From: Streptomyces sp. MJM8645
GTDB lineage: Bacteria > Actinomycetota > Actinomycetes > Streptomycetales > Streptomycetaceae
Direction of reading: 5' to 3'
NCBI RefSeq assembly: GCF_001625365.1
Contig: NZ_LJJF01000001.1
Coordinates: 2,674,501-2,738,500 of the forward strand
DNA length: 64,000 nucleotides
Of the stretch, positions 1-8,571 are shown piece by piece. Both the position numbers and the translations under genes were made by a program. The notes below the pieces were generated by a model that saw only the letters and a list, made by a program, of their open reading frames with translations, was not told where the DNA came from and ran no database searches. Each line of letters begins with the position of its first letter. Positions within the stretch are counted from its first letter, which is position 1.

Positions 1-2017
1 CGCCGAGCCGGTCCCCGGCGGCGGTGACGGCGGTCAGCCCGGGGTGGTCGGCGACCAGCCGCAGCGCCTCGTCGAGGGTGTCGACGACCGCCACCCGGGC
101 CAGCAGGCCCCGCGCGGCACCGACCAACCCGGCCGGCCCGTCGACGAGTTCGGCGGCCCAGCGGGCTCCGTCCGGCAACTCCCCGACGCCGGCGAGCGGT
201 TCACCGGCACCCTCGATCGGCAGCGCGGCCCGGCCGGCACCCTCGATCAGCAGCGCGGCCCGGCCGGCGTCCTCGATCAGCAGCGCGGCCCGGCCGGCGT
301 CCTCGATCAGCAGCGCGGCCCGGCCGGCGTCCTCGGCGCGCAGCAGCCGCAGCGCCTCGGCGGCGGTGCCGGGCGAGTCGACGGCGACCGCGTCGGCGGC
401 CGCGCCGAGCGCCGCCGCCACCGGCACCTCGTACCCGGGGGCGATCCGCAGCAGCGCGGCCGCGGGGCCGCGCAGTCCGCTCAGCCGCTCCCCCGCGTCG
501 AGCAGGGCGCCGGTGCCGTCCTTGCGGCGCAGTCCGAGGGAGAGCGCCTCGTGCCGCGCGGTGAGCCCGGCCCGTTCGCGCTCGGCGGCGCCGGCCGCCT
601 CCCGGGCGGCGGCGAGGTCGCGTTCGACGGCGGCGAGCCGCTCCCGGGCTTCCTGGTGGGCGGCCTCGGCCTGCTCGTCGTCCCCGGTGGGGCCGCCGAC
701 CTGCCGCTGGAGCTCCTCGTACTCGGCCTGGGCGGCCTCGGCCCGCAGCAGCGCCTCGCCGCCGGCCTCGGTCAGCCGGCCGATCTCCGCTTCGGCGGAG
801 GCCGCCTTGGAGCGGGCGGCGGCGGCCTGCCCCTGCAACCGGGCCAGGCCCTCCCGGCGGTCCGCGATGGCCCGGGCGGCGTCCCGCAGGCGACGCTCCT
901 CGGTGGCGAGCCCGCGCTCCAGTTCGCTCCTGCGTTCGACCGCCTCGGCCAGCGCGTACTGCGCCTCCTCCAGCGCCTCGGCCAGCGCGGCCTCGTCCTC
1001 GCGGACCCGCGCGGCCTCCCGTTCCAGTTCCTCGGGATCGCGGCCGCGCCGCTCCTCGGCCTGCCCGCCCGCGGCGGCGTGCCGGGCGCGGGCCTCGGCC
1101 AACCCGATGGTGCCGCGGGTGCGCTCGGCGAGGGCGGAGAGCCGGTACCAGGTCTGCCGGGCGGCCTCCAGGCTCGGGCCGAGCTGCTGGACCTGCGCCT
1201 CCAGCACGGCCTCGCGCTGGACGACACCGGCCAGTTCCTGCTCGACGGTGGTGCGGCGCAGCCGCAGTGCCAGCTCGTCGGCGATCTCGGCCTCGACGGC
1301 CTGCCGGAGGGCCAGCAGGTCGTCGGCGAGCAGCCGCAGCCGGGCGTCGCGCAGGTCGGCCTGGATGCCGGCGGCGCGGCGGGCGATCCTGGCCTGCCGG
1401 CCGAGCGGTCCGAGCTGGCGGCGCAGTTCTGCCACCAGGTCCTGGACGCGGTTGAGGTTGACCTGCATCGCGTCCAGCTTCCGCAGCGCCTTCTCCTTGC
1501 GCTTGCGGTGTTTGAGGACGCCGGCCGCCTCCTCGATGAAGGCGCGGCGGCCCATCGGGTCGGCGTGCAGGACGGAGTCCAGCTGGCCCTGGCCGACGAT
1601 GACGTGCATCTCGCGGCCGATGCCGGAGTCGGAGAGGAGCTCCTGGATGTCCAGCAGGCGGCAGGTCTCGCCGTTGAGCGCGTACTCGCTGCCGCCGTTG
1701 CGGAACATGGTCCGGGTGATGGTCACCTCGGAGTAGTCGATCGGCAGGGCGCCGTCGGCGTTGTCGATGGTGAGGCTGACCTCGGCCCGGCCGAGCGGGG
1801 CGCGCCCGCTGGTCCCGGCGAAGATGACGTCCTCCATCTTGCCGCCGCGCAGCGATTTGGCGCCCTGCTCCCCCATCACCCAGGACAGCGCGTCGACGAC
1901 GTTCGACTTGCCGGAGCCGTTCGGGCCGACCACGCAGGTGATGCCGGGCTCGAAGCGCAGGGTGGTGCTGGAGGCGAAGGACTTGAACCCGCGCAGCGTC
2001 AGACTCTTCAGGTGCAC
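1..2017 (-). CDS. smc: Chromosome segregation ATPase SMC (N-terminal 672 residues; rest outside window)
   Basis: Structural maintenance of chromosomes ATPase, the core of bacterial condensin. The GTG start gives VHLKSLTLRGFKSFASST, followed by the Walker A motif GPNGSGKSN near residue 32, then the Q-loop region, a long charged coiled coil (about 170-500) and the start of the hinge (GPAAALLRIAPGYEVPVAAALG). The gene runs off the left edge, so the second coiled coil and the Walker B head are not visible. A 10-residue in-frame tandem repeat sits in the hinge (residues about 563-602). Long plus-strand open frames over this gene are shadows. Family assignment is certain. Confidence 0.96.
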   Translation of the reverse strand, partial: MHLKSLTLRGFKSFASSTTLRFEPGITCVVGPNGSGKSNVVDALSWVMGEQGAKSLRGGKMEDVIFAGTSGRAPLGRAEVSLTIDNADGALPIDYSEVTITRTMFRNGGSEYALNGETCRLLDIQELLSDSGIGREMHVIVGQGQLDSVLHADPMGRRAFIEEAAGVLKHRKRKEKALRKLDAMQVNLNRVQDLVAELRRQLGPLGRQARIARRAAGIQADLRDARLRLLADDLLALRQAVEAEIADELALRLRRTTVEQELAGVVQREAVLEAQVQQLGPSLEAARQTWYRLSALAERTRGTIGLAEARARHAAAGGQAEERRGRDPEELEREAARVREDEAALAEALEEAQYALAEAVERRSELERGLATEERRLRDAARAIADRREGLARLQGQAAAARSKAASAEAEIGRLTEAGGEALLRAEAAQAEYEELQRQVGGPTGDDEQAEAAHQEARERLAAVERDLAAAREAAGAAERERAGLTARHEALSLGLRRKDGTGALLDAGERLSGLRGPAAALLRIAPGYEVPVAAALGAAADAVAVDSPGTAAEALRLLRAEDAGRAALLIEDAGRAALLIEDAGRAALLIEGAGRAALPIEGAGEPLAGVGELPDGARWAAELVDGPAGLVGAARGLLARVAVVDTLDEALRLVADHPGLTAVTAAGDRLG
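211..330 (-). repeat. Four 30-bp in-frame tandem repeats inside the smc hinge
   Basis: Four consecutive 30-bp units start at 211, 241, 271 and 301. The last two are identical and the first differs at three bases or fewer. On the coding strand each encodes LLIEDAGRAA (PIEG variant at one end). The frame is kept, so the protein is lengthened rather than broken. Confidence 0.95.
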
Positions 2018-2113
2018 GCGGCCGGTCTCCTCGTCGCTCGCCAGGGCCCGGGGCCTGTCGTCAACGGCGACTGTATCCCCGGCGGGCCGTGCGTCCCGGG
2101 CCCGGACACGACG

Positions 2114-2140
2114 AAGGGACGCCACAACCGGGCGTCCCTT
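2114..2140 (-). terminator. Hairpin between the small coiled-coil gene and smc
   Basis: Perfect 10-bp stem AAGGGACGCC / GGCGTCCCTT with a 7-nt loop, about 70 bp after the stop of the upstream minus-strand gene. There is no long U tract, as is usual for streptomycete terminators. Confidence 0.6.
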
Positions 2141-2207
2141 GCAAGCTGCGTCCCTTTCGGAGCGGCTCAGTGCACAGCGGCGTCGATCTGCGAGGACCGG
2201 GCGGGAC

Positions 2208-2411
2208 TCAGGTGAGAGCCGGCTCCCGCTGATCCAGATCGATGCTGTTGAGCAGCGAGTGCCCGTCAGCGACAGCGGCGAGCGCGTCGTTCTCGGCCTG
2301 CATCCGAAGGAGCTCGGATTCAAGGTCCTGGACGCGCTGCTGAAGCCGTCGCATCTCGGAGAGCATTCGCGGGTCGGGGCCGCCGACGTACCCGAGAAGC
2401 GCCTTTGCCAT
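2208..2411 (-). CDS. Small conserved coiled-coil protein (67 aa), function unknown
   Basis: The translation starts MAKALLGYVGGPDPRMLSEM and continues as a heptad-rich helix (RRLQQRVQDLESELLRMQAENDAL is broken only by charged residues), ending REPALT. The ATG start, high coding-type GC3 and position just before smc resemble a conserved actinobacterial hypothetical protein. No catalytic motif, membrane segment or metal ligand is visible. A structural or regulatory coiled-coil role is inference only. Confidence 0.82.
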   Translation of the reverse strand: MAKALLGYVGGPDPRMLSEMRRLQQRVQDLESELLRMQAENDALAAVADGHSLLNSIDLDQREPALT

Positions 2412-2813
2412 GATGAATGGTCCTCCACGCTGAGTGACCGAACCGGAACGGTACAGGTCTAGGGGGAAGGGGGACGCACGCGCGGCGCGTCACCGGTAGT
2501 GCTGGCTGGGCACTTACGGCACAACCATCGTGAGCTGGGCTCACGAGGGCAGACGCCTGCCGGGAAAACGCGGTCGTGTGCGCGGGTTTCCAGCGTCTCA
2601 CCAAAGACGGAAAGGGTCAACACGATCACCGCACGCTACCGCGACCCTGTCACCTGCCTGGCGGTGTCGTCACGCCTGGGGGCCTCGGGCCGGGTCCACC
2701 AGCTGCTCGTGGATCATCGTTCGATGCGGAGTCAACCACGAGTCTGCCCGAATGGCAACCGCATGACACCGGCAGTTGCCGATCAGTTCCGGCCCGCGCG
2801 GGTGTGGCCGGGC
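2412..2813. other. 402-bp intergenic region without a convincing gene
   Basis: This lies between the acyP stop and the start of the small coiled-coil gene. No frame here has a start, ribosome site and streptomycete codon bias together. It should hold the promoter of the small minus-strand gene. On the minus strand a TTGACC hexamer occurs near 2612-2617, but I see no good -10 at proper spacing. Confidence 0.5.
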
Positions 2814-3113
2814 TCAACGGATCTCGAAGCCCTCGTAGCCGGGGCCCACGGCCGTCCAGATCTCGGTGACGCCGCTGACCTCGCCCGGGGTGCCCGGGCC
2901 GCGCAGCAGGTCCAGCAGCAGTTCGCAGTCGGCGGCCAGTCCCTCGGCGACCACCTGCACCCGGCCGTCCCCGAGGTTGCTCGCGTAGCCGGTCAGGCCG
3001 GTCTCCAGCGCCCGTGCCCTGGTCCACCAGCGGAACCCGACCTGCTGGACCTTCCCCCGGACCCAGGCGGTCACCCGGACCGGTTCCTCACTGTGGGCGT
3101 CGCGACCGTGCAT
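2814..3113 (-). CDS. acyP: Acylphosphatase
   Basis: Hydrolyses acyl phosphates in the cytosol. The 99-residue product has the family signature: [18 protein letters not shown], with the phosphate-binding loop and its Arg (GxVQxVGFR), followed by [17 protein letters not shown], with the conserved Asn and the GxVExxxEG-like strand. The C-terminal FEIR is also typical. The N-terminal extension [11 protein letters not shown] is short. A later start is possible but would remove no conserved part. Confidence 0.93.
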   Translation of the reverse strand: MHGRDAHSEEPVRVTAWVRGKVQQVGFRWWTRARALETGLTGYASNLGDGRVQVVAEGLAADCELLLDLLRGPGTPGEVSGVTEIWTAVGPGYEGFEIR

Positions 3114-3172
3114 GCCCCGAGCCTAAGGCGTGTCCGGCGGTCACAGCTCCACGGGGCCGTCGACCACGCGGA

Positions 3173-3205
3173 GCGGCCCCGCCGGAGGAAGTCCGGCGGG
3201 GCCGC
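3173..3205 (-). terminator. Strong GC hairpin after the TPM-like gene
   Basis: Perfect 14-bp inverted repeat GCGGCCCCGCCGGA / TCCGGCGGGGCCGC with a GGAAG loop, 28 bp after the stop codon of the upstream minus-strand gene and before acyP. It separates the two transcripts. Confidence 0.8.
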
Positions 3206-3232
3206 AGGGGTGTCGCGGTGGGGCTCAGCGGG

Positions 3233-4591
3233 TCACCAGTCGCCGCCGCCGAAGTCGCCGCCGCCACCGAAGTCCCCGCCACCGAAGCCGCCGCCGTCGC
3301 CGAAGCCACCGCTGAAGTCGGAGGAGTTGAAGTCGGCGCCGGTGAAGTCGCCGCCCTCGTGCTGGTCCTGGTAGCCCTGGTCCATCATCGGCGCCGCGGC
3401 GTAGGCCGGGCTGCTGATCATCGAGCCGAGCATGGTGCCGACCAGCAGGCCCGGCAGCAGGCCGCCGCCGAATCCGCCGAAGTAGCCGCCCGCCCAGGGG
3501 GCGTAGGCCGGGCCGGCGTTCCAGTACGGCTGCGGGCCGTGCTCGGTCTCGACGGTGCGGATGGCCGGGTCGAGGCCGGCGGCCAGCCGGTCCGCGTCGG
3601 ACCGGCAGACCGGGACGGTGCGGGCGGCGCCGTCGGCCGGGGCCCAGTCGACGTCCTTGACCGAGGGGCCGTGGCGCGGGTCGAAGAAGCACGGGGGACG
3701 GCGCTCGGGCACCGGGCGCTTCTCCCGCCGGGCGGCCAGGGTGGCCAGCGCGAACCGGCCGTCCTCCAGCGCCTCGGTGACCGGCTTGACGTCGTCCGGC
3801 CGCTTGGCCTCGTCCATCAGCCGCTTGGCCTTCTCGTACGAGTCCAGGGCGTGGGTGTAGTCGGTGCGCTGGGTGTCGTCGGCGTCGGTCGCGGCCGGGT
3901 TGAAGTCGAGCCGGTCCAGTTCCTCGCCGAAGGCGGTGATGTCCTCGTCGACCACCCGGCGCAGCTGCTCCAGCTCGGCCCGGGCCTGCTCCTCCTTGCG
4001 CGCCTTGGCGCGGCGGAAGAGGAGGAAGACGCCGGCACCGGCCAGCGCGAGCAGCACGACCGGGATGACCGCCCAGGCGATCGAGGTGCTGTGGTTCACC
4101 CCGGTGCCCTTGGCCTGCGGGGCGGCGCTGTCGACGAACTCGTTCAGGGTGGCGTCGATGTCGCCGTTGTGGGAGCGGAAGGCGGCGCCGGCGATCCGCT
4201 CGGCGCTGCCCTTCGCCATCGCGCCGAGGTCGGCCTTGGCCGCGAACTGGTCACCGCGCCAGACCGCGTAGGCGCCGTCGATGCCGACCTTGGTGCGCAG
4301 GTCGTTGAAGACGGTCCGCTCGCCGTAGGGGGCGCTGGCCGGGACGACCGCGACGAAGATCGGCTTGTCGGCCTTCTTGATCTTCTCGGTCAGGGCGTCG
4401 GCCTGGCTCTGGCTGAATCGGCTGGTCATCGCCGGGTCGACGTAGACCCGACCCTGCTTCAGGGTGGAGGCCGCGTCGTCCAGCCCGCCCGCGGCCGAGG
4501 CCGTTGGTGCGAGCAGGAGCAGCAGCCCCAGCAGCGCCGCCACCAGGGCAAGCGGCCCGGCGCCCCGGGAACGTCGTGCAAGGGTTCTCAT
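3233..4591 (-). CDS. Secreted/membrane TPM-domain-like protein with Gly-Asp-Phe-rich tail (452 aa)
   Basis: A start at MRTLARRSRGAGPLALVAAL gives a good signal sequence ending near ASAAGGLDD. The longer open frame upstream lacks a coding signature. Residues about 35-150 resemble the extracellular TPM (YgcG-type) fold, then one transmembrane helix (about 166-190, WAVIPVVLLALAGAGVFLLF) leads to a charged cytoplasmic helical part. The last third is Gly/Tyr/Phe-rich and ends in repeated GGGDFGGG units. Family members are membrane proteins of unknown function in streptomycetes. The terminal low-complexity tail suggests a role in assembly or surface display, but that is inference. Confidence 0.85.
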   Translation of the reverse strand: MRTLARRSRGAGPLALVAALLGLLLLLAPTASAAGGLDDAASTLKQGRVYVDPAMTSRFSQSQADALTEKIKKADKPIFVAVVPASAPYGERTVFNDLRTKVGIDGAYAVWRGDQFAAKADLGAMAKGSAERIAGAAFRSHNGDIDATLNEFVDSAAPQAKGTGVNHSTSIAWAVIPVVLLALAGAGVFLLFRRAKARKEEQARAELEQLRRVVDEDITAFGEELDRLDFNPAATDADDTQRTDYTHALDSYEKAKRLMDEAKRPDDVKPVTEALEDGRFALATLAARREKRPVPERRPPCFFDPRHGPSVKDVDWAPADGAARTVPVCRSDADRLAAGLDPAIRTVETEHGPQPYWNAGPAYAPWAGGYFGGFGGGLLPGLLVGTMLGSMISSPAYAAAPMMDQGYQDQHEGGDFTGADFNSSDFSGGFGDGGGFGGGDFGGGGDFGGGDW

Positions 4592-4625
4592 GCCCTCGAC
4601 GCTACCCTGACGGGCGTCAAGGCAC

Positions 4626-4655
4626 GGCATACCCTTCGCATACTGGTAGTGACAA
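4626..4655 (-). promoter_or_regulatory. Candidate sigma-70 type promoter of the TPM-like gene
   Basis: On the minus strand TTGTCA (-35) is followed after 18 bp by TATGCC (-10), about 35 bp before the ATG at 4591. Fit to the HrdB-type consensus is fair. Confidence 0.45.
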
Positions 4656-4822
4656 GATTCCCCGCCGACCGCCGGGGCCGCGCCCCTCCTCGGGGATGAT
4701 GTTTCCCCCACTCGCCCCTGATGCGGGCGGTGCGCGGGAACCGCGGCCGGCGCCCGGACGTACGTCCCGGCGGGCCCAGGGTGTTCCGGGCGGTGCGCCG
4801 ACCGTACCGCGCGGACGGGCAT

Positions 4823-4839
4823 AGTGGTCCCGGACCACT
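4823..4839. promoter_or_regulatory. Perfect 17-bp palindrome upstream of the DMT transporter gene
   Basis: AGTGGTCCcGGACCACT is a perfect inverted repeat with a single central base, 45 bp before the GTG start at 4885 and next to a TAGTGG-like -10 position. The size and symmetry suit a dimeric repressor operator. The regulator is unknown. Confidence 0.5.
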
Positions 4840-4884
4840 GGTCCCATTACCTGTTCTTGACCCATCTCCCGATCGGAGCACCCG

Positions 4885-5805
4885 GTGATCATCGGCCTCG
4901 TCACCGCCGTGGCGGCATCCGCCTGCTACGGCACCGGCTCAGTCCTCCAGGCCGTCGGATCCCGCCGCTCCGCGCGCGAGGAGGCCGCCAAGGGCGCCTC
5001 CGGCGCCACCACCGAGCACGGCGGGCCGAGCCTGTCCTCCACCGCGAAGGCTGCCGTCACCTGGGAGTTCATCGTCGGCACGGTGCTCGACCTGATCGGC
5101 TTCGGGCTGGGCGCGCTGGCCGCGCGGCTGCTGCCGCTGTTCCTCTCGCAGACCATCATCAGCGCCAACCTGGTGATCACCGCGGTGCTGAGCATCAAGC
5201 TGCTCGGCATCCGGCTCAAGCAGTTGGAGTGGGCCTCGATCGGCGTGCTCTGCTCGGCGCTGGTGCTGCTGGCCGTCTCGGCGGGCCCGGAGGGCGGCCA
5301 CCACGCGTCGATGGCCTTCCACTGGGGCCTGCTGCTGGTCACCACCGTGCTGCTGGTCGGCGGCGGCCTGCTGGTGCGGCGGATGGGCTCCAAGGGCGCG
5401 ATCGTCGCCGGTCTGCTCTCCGGCCTGGGCTTCGGCGCGCTGGGCGTCGGCGTGCGCATCCTGAACGGCATCGACCCGTTCGACCTCGCCAAGCTGCTCT
5501 CCGACCCGGCGCTGTACGCGATCCTGGTCGGCGGCATCGGCGGCATGTACGTGCACACCGTGGCGCTGCAGATCGGCTCGGTGAACGGCGCGACGGCAGC
5601 GCTGGTGGTCGGAGAGACGGTGCTGCCCGGCGCGATCGGCGTGCTCTGGCTCGGCGACTCCTCCAAGTCCGGCCTGGGCTGGCTCGGCGTGGTCGGCTTC
5701 CTGCTCGCGGTGGTGTCCGCGGTCGGGGTCGCCTACTTCGGCCAGGACACCCACGGCTCCCCCGGCGAGGCGGCGGCCGACCAGCCGGAACTCGCCAAGC
5801 ACTGA
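4885..5805 (+). CDS. DMT/EamA-like multi-spanning membrane transporter (306 aa)
   Basis: GTG start after GGAG. The protein has about nine hydrophobic segments, beginning MIIGLVTAVAASACYGTGSV, and the two-fold repeated arrangement of drug/metabolite transporters (helices near 55-75, 85-105, 110-130, 145-165, 175-195, 210-230, 235-255 and 260-280). A polar loop at residues 30-55 and an Asp/Glu/Lys tail are cytoplasmic. The substrate cannot be read from sequence. NIPA-type magnesium transporters and nucleotide-sugar or amine exporters are all possible. It is divergent from the TPM-like gene and has a palindromic site upstream. Confidence 0.8.
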   Translation: MIIGLVTAVAASACYGTGSVLQAVGSRRSAREEAAKGASGATTEHGGPSLSSTAKAAVTWEFIVGTVLDLIGFGLGALAARLLPLFLSQTIISANLVITAVLSIKLLGIRLKQLEWASIGVLCSALVLLAVSAGPEGGHHASMAFHWGLLLVTTVLLVGGGLLVRRMGSKGAIVAGLLSGLGFGALGVGVRILNGIDPFDLAKLLSDPALYAILVGGIGGMYVHTVALQIGSVNGATAALVVGETVLPGAIGVLWLGDSSKSGLGWLGVVGFLLAVVSAVGVAYFGQDTHGSPGEAAADQPELAKH

Positions 5806-5836
5806 GCTCCCCGGCCCCCGCTCCCTGCCCCTGCTG

Positions 5837-6715
5837 TCAGCCCCCGCTGCGGACCCGCGGCACCCGCTGGCAGCGGGGGCAGAAGTAGCTGGAGCGGTTC
5901 ATCCAGGCGGCCCGCCGGATCGGGGTGCCGCAGCGGCGGCAGGGCTCGTGCTCGCGGCCGTACGCATCGAGGTCGCGGGAGAAGTAGCCGCTCTCGCCGT
6001 TCACGTTGACGTACAGGCTGTCGAAGCTGGTGCCGCCGACGGCGAGCGCCGCCGTCATCACCTCGCGGGCGTTCGCCAGCAGTTCGGCGGCCTGCGGGCG
6101 GGTGAGCGTCGCGGTCGGGCGGTCGTAGTGCAGCCGGGAGCGCCAGAGCGCCTCGTCGGCGTAGATGTTGCCGACCCCGCTGATCAGCGTCTGGTCGAGC
6201 AGCGCCCGCTTCACGGTGGTGCGCTTGGCCCGCAGCGCGGCCGCGAAGGCGACGTCGTCGAAGCGCGGGTCGAGCGGGTCGCGGGCGATGTGCGCGATGG
6301 AGAGCGGCGTGCCCTCCGGGTCGCCGTCCTCGGCCTCCTCGACCGCGAGGCCGCCGAAGGTCCGCTGGTCGACGAAGCGCAGTTCGCGCCCGCCGTCGGC
6401 GAACCGCAGCCGCACCCGCAGGTGCGTCTCGTCGGGTACGGACGGGTCCTGGACGAGGAGTTGGCCGCTCATGCCGAGGTGGCCGATCAGCGAGAAGCCC
6501 GCGCCGGACCCCGCCAGCGGCACCCACAGGTACTTGCCGCGTCGCTGCGCGGTGCCGAGGGTGGTGCCGGTCAGCCGGGCGGTGAAGTCGGCGGCGCCGG
6601 CGGGCTGGCGGCGCACCGCGCGCGGGTGCAGCACCTGGACGTCGGCGACGGTCCGCCCGGCGACCCAGTTCGCCAGACCGCGGCGGACGACCTCGACCTC
6701 GGGAAGTTCGGGCAC
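5837..6715 (-). CDS. mutM: Formamidopyrimidine-DNA glycosylase (Fpg/MutM)
   Basis: Removes 8-oxoguanine and formamidopyrimidines and cleaves the abasic site. Starts [14 protein letters not shown], giving the catalytic N-terminal Pro and Glu3. The helix-two-turn-helix part includes [15 protein letters not shown] (about residues 175-190), and the C-terminal zinc finger has CRRCGTPI and YFCPRCQ. The 292 residues match the family. It is followed at close range on the same strand by rnc, rpmF and yceD upstream, the classic yceD-rpmF-rnc-mutM order of actinobacteria. Confidence 0.97.
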   Translation of the reverse strand: MPELPEVEVVRRGLANWVAGRTVADVQVLHPRAVRRQPAGAADFTARLTGTTLGTAQRRGKYLWVPLAGSGAGFSLIGHLGMSGQLLVQDPSVPDETHLRVRLRFADGGRELRFVDQRTFGGLAVEEAEDGDPEGTPLSIAHIARDPLDPRFDDVAFAAALRAKRTTVKRALLDQTLISGVGNIYADEALWRSRLHYDRPTATLTRPQAAELLANAREVMTAALAVGGTSFDSLYVNVNGESGYFSRDLDAYGREHEPCRRCGTPIRRAAWMNRSSYFCPRCQRVPRVRSGG

Positions 6716-6766
6716 GGGAACAGGCCTCCTGCGGAAGGGATCAGCAGGAGGAAGGCTACTGCTCCC

Positions 6767-7558
6767 TCACGCCCCGGCGGGCAGCCGGTCGGCGTACTTC
6801 TCCTTGATCGCCCGCCAGGCGCTCTCGGCGGCCTTCTGCTCGGCCTCCTTCTTCGAACGGCCGACGCCGCTGCCGAAGTCCTCGCCGGCCACCCGGGCCG
6901 CCGCGGTGAAGGTCTTCTCGTGGTCCGGACCGGACTCCATGACCACGTACTCGGGCACCCCGATGCCCACCGAGGCGGTGAGCTCCTGGAGGCTGGTCTT
7001 CCAGTCCAGGCCTGCGCCCAGCTGGGAGGACTCCTCGATCAGCGGGTCGAACAGCCGGTGGACGAACTCGGTGGCCGCGTCCAGACCCTGGTCCAGGTAG
7101 ACGGCTCCGATCACGGCCTCGACCGTGTCGGCGAGGATCGACGACTTGTCGCGGCCGCCGGTGCCCTCCTCGCCCTTGCCGAGCCGGATGAACGTGCCGA
7201 GTTCCAGGCCCCGGCCGACGTCCGCGAGCGCGCGGGAGTTCACCACCGCGGCGCGCAGCTTGGCGAGCGTGCCCTCCGGCACGTCCGGGTGGACGCGGTA
7301 GAGGGTGTCGGTCACCACGAGGCCCAGCACCGAGTCGCCGAGGAACTCCAGGCGCTCGTTGGTGGGCAGGCCCCCGTTCTCGTACGCGTACGAGCGGTGG
7401 GTCAGGGCACGCACCAGAAGGGCGCGCTCGAGTGTGTACCCGAGGCGCCCTTCCAGGACGTCGTATTCGGTCGAAGCCGGCCCACCGGCCCTGCCACCGC
7501 CCAAAGAGGAACCCTTCGGGGCGGAGGACGCCTTGCGGGTGGAGTTACCGTCCGACAT
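6767..7558 (-). CDS. rnc: Ribonuclease III
   Basis: Double-strand-specific endoribonuclease for rRNA and mRNA processing; in Streptomyces the orthologue (AbsB) also affects antibiotic production (literature on the family). The start [12 protein letters not shown] is 21 bp after rpmF. The 263 residues contain the signature [15 protein letters not shown] (metal-binding Glu/Asp), [15 protein letters not shown] with the second acidic pair, and a C-terminal dsRNA-binding domain ([12 protein letters not shown] to [13 protein letters not shown]). Longer open frames that run into rpmF are artefacts. Confidence 0.97.
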   Translation of the reverse strand: MSDGNSTRKASSAPKGSSLGGGRAGGPASTEYDVLEGRLGYTLERALLVRALTHRSYAYENGGLPTNERLEFLGDSVLGLVVTDTLYRVHPDVPEGTLAKLRAAVVNSRALADVGRGLELGTFIRLGKGEEGTGGRDKSSILADTVEAVIGAVYLDQGLDAATEFVHRLFDPLIEESSQLGAGLDWKTSLQELTASVGIGVPEYVVMESGPDHEKTFTAAARVAGEDFGSGVGRSKKEAEQKAAESAWRAIKEKYADRLPAGA

Positions 7559-7578
7559 CGATCCGTGCACCCCGCCGA

Positions 7579-7752
7579 TCAGACCGAGAGGACCTGGCGA
7601 CGGTTGTACGTGCCGCAGCTCGGGCACGCGATGTGACCCAGCTTCGGCTCGTGGCAGCGGTCGCACGCCACGAGGGCCGGAACAACGGCCTTCCAGTTGG
7701 ACCGACGGTGGCGCGTGTTGCTGCGCGACATCTTCCGCTTCGGAACAGCCAC
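7579..7752 (-). CDS. rpmF: 50S ribosomal protein L32
   Basis: A 57-residue gene: GTG start, [20 protein letters not shown], then two Cys pairs [17 protein letters not shown] forming the zinc ribbon. This is the zinc-containing form; zinc-free paralogues, if present, lie elsewhere. It sits 2 bp after yceD, the usual actinobacterial pairing, and 20 bp before rnc, so one operon is likely. Confidence 0.98.
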   Translation of the reverse strand: MAVPKRKMSRSNTRHRRSNWKAVVPALVACDRCHEPKLGHIACPSCGTYNRRQVLSV

Positions 7753-7754
7753 GG

Positions 7755-8399
7755 CTACTTCTCCTGGTTCTCGGCGAGACCCTCACGGGTGTCGCTGTTC
7801 TTGATCCCGTCACCCTCGTCGCCGGGGGCGGCGGAGAGTCCCTGCAGAGCCGCCCACCGGGGGTCGGCGGCGTCGTGGTGGTGCGTCGGGTCGTCGCTCA
7901 GGCGCGCTCCGCATTCGGAGCACAGGCCCAGGCAGTCTTCCTGGCACACCGGCTGCAGCGGCAGTGCGAGCACCACCGCGTCACGCAGCACCGGCTGGAG
8001 GTCGAAGAAGTCGCCCTCCAGACGGTAAGTATCTTCTTCCGAGTCCTCGTCGAGGTCCTCGGCCCCGGCGGTCCGGGCGCGGTGACGCTCGTCGGACTCC
8101 GGGTAGTAGTACAGCTCCTGGAAGTCGACGTCGAGGTCGTCCTCGACGGGCTCCAGGCACCGGGCGCACTCGCCCTCGACCTGGGCCTCGGCGGTGCCGG
8201 TGACCAGCACGCCCTCGACCACGGACTCCAGGCGGAGCTCCAGCCGGAGCTCGCTCTTCTCGGGGACGCCGATCACGTCGATGATCCCCAGGCCCGCGGG
8301 GGCCTCCAGAGTGCGGGACACCTTGCGCAGCGAGCCCGGGCGACGTCCCAGCTCGTGCGTGTCGAACACGAGGGGGTCGCGGTGGTCGAGGCGGTTCAA
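7755..8399 (-). CDS. yceD: YceD/DUF177 family protein, associated with L32
   Basis: The family is almost always encoded next to rpmF and is linked to 23S rRNA or ribosome assembly. The 214 residues contain the signature [14 protein letters not shown] near residue 77, a [23 protein letters not shown] stretch (split here by the Asp-rich part) and [12 protein letters not shown] near 155, i.e. four Cys in two pairs. I take TTG at 8399 as start because GGAAG lies upstream and the only nearby ATG is out of frame. The start is therefore moderately uncertain. Confidence 0.9.
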   Translation of the reverse strand: MNRLDHRDPLVFDTHELGRRPGSLRKVSRTLEAPAGLGIIDVIGVPEKSELRLELRLESVVEGVLVTGTAEAQVEGECARCLEPVEDDLDVDFQELYYYPESDERHRARTAGAEDLDEDSEEDTYRLEGDFFDLQPVLRDAVVLALPLQPVCQEDCLGLCSECGARLSDDPTHHHDAADPRWAALQGLSAAPGDEGDGIKNSDTREGLAENQEK

Positions 8400-8571
8400 G
8401 GTGTCCTGACTTCCATGGGGAATCTTCGATCGCGGTGCCTCCGCACCAGCGGTGCGCGGGCAAGCCGACAGTCCGACACGAAAAGGCCGGAGTGGTCAGC
8501 CTACCGGAGTCTCCCGCCAGGCCCAACTTCGCTCCCGTCAGGAGCTCGCGCCGGGCCCGAGCGGAGCCGGC

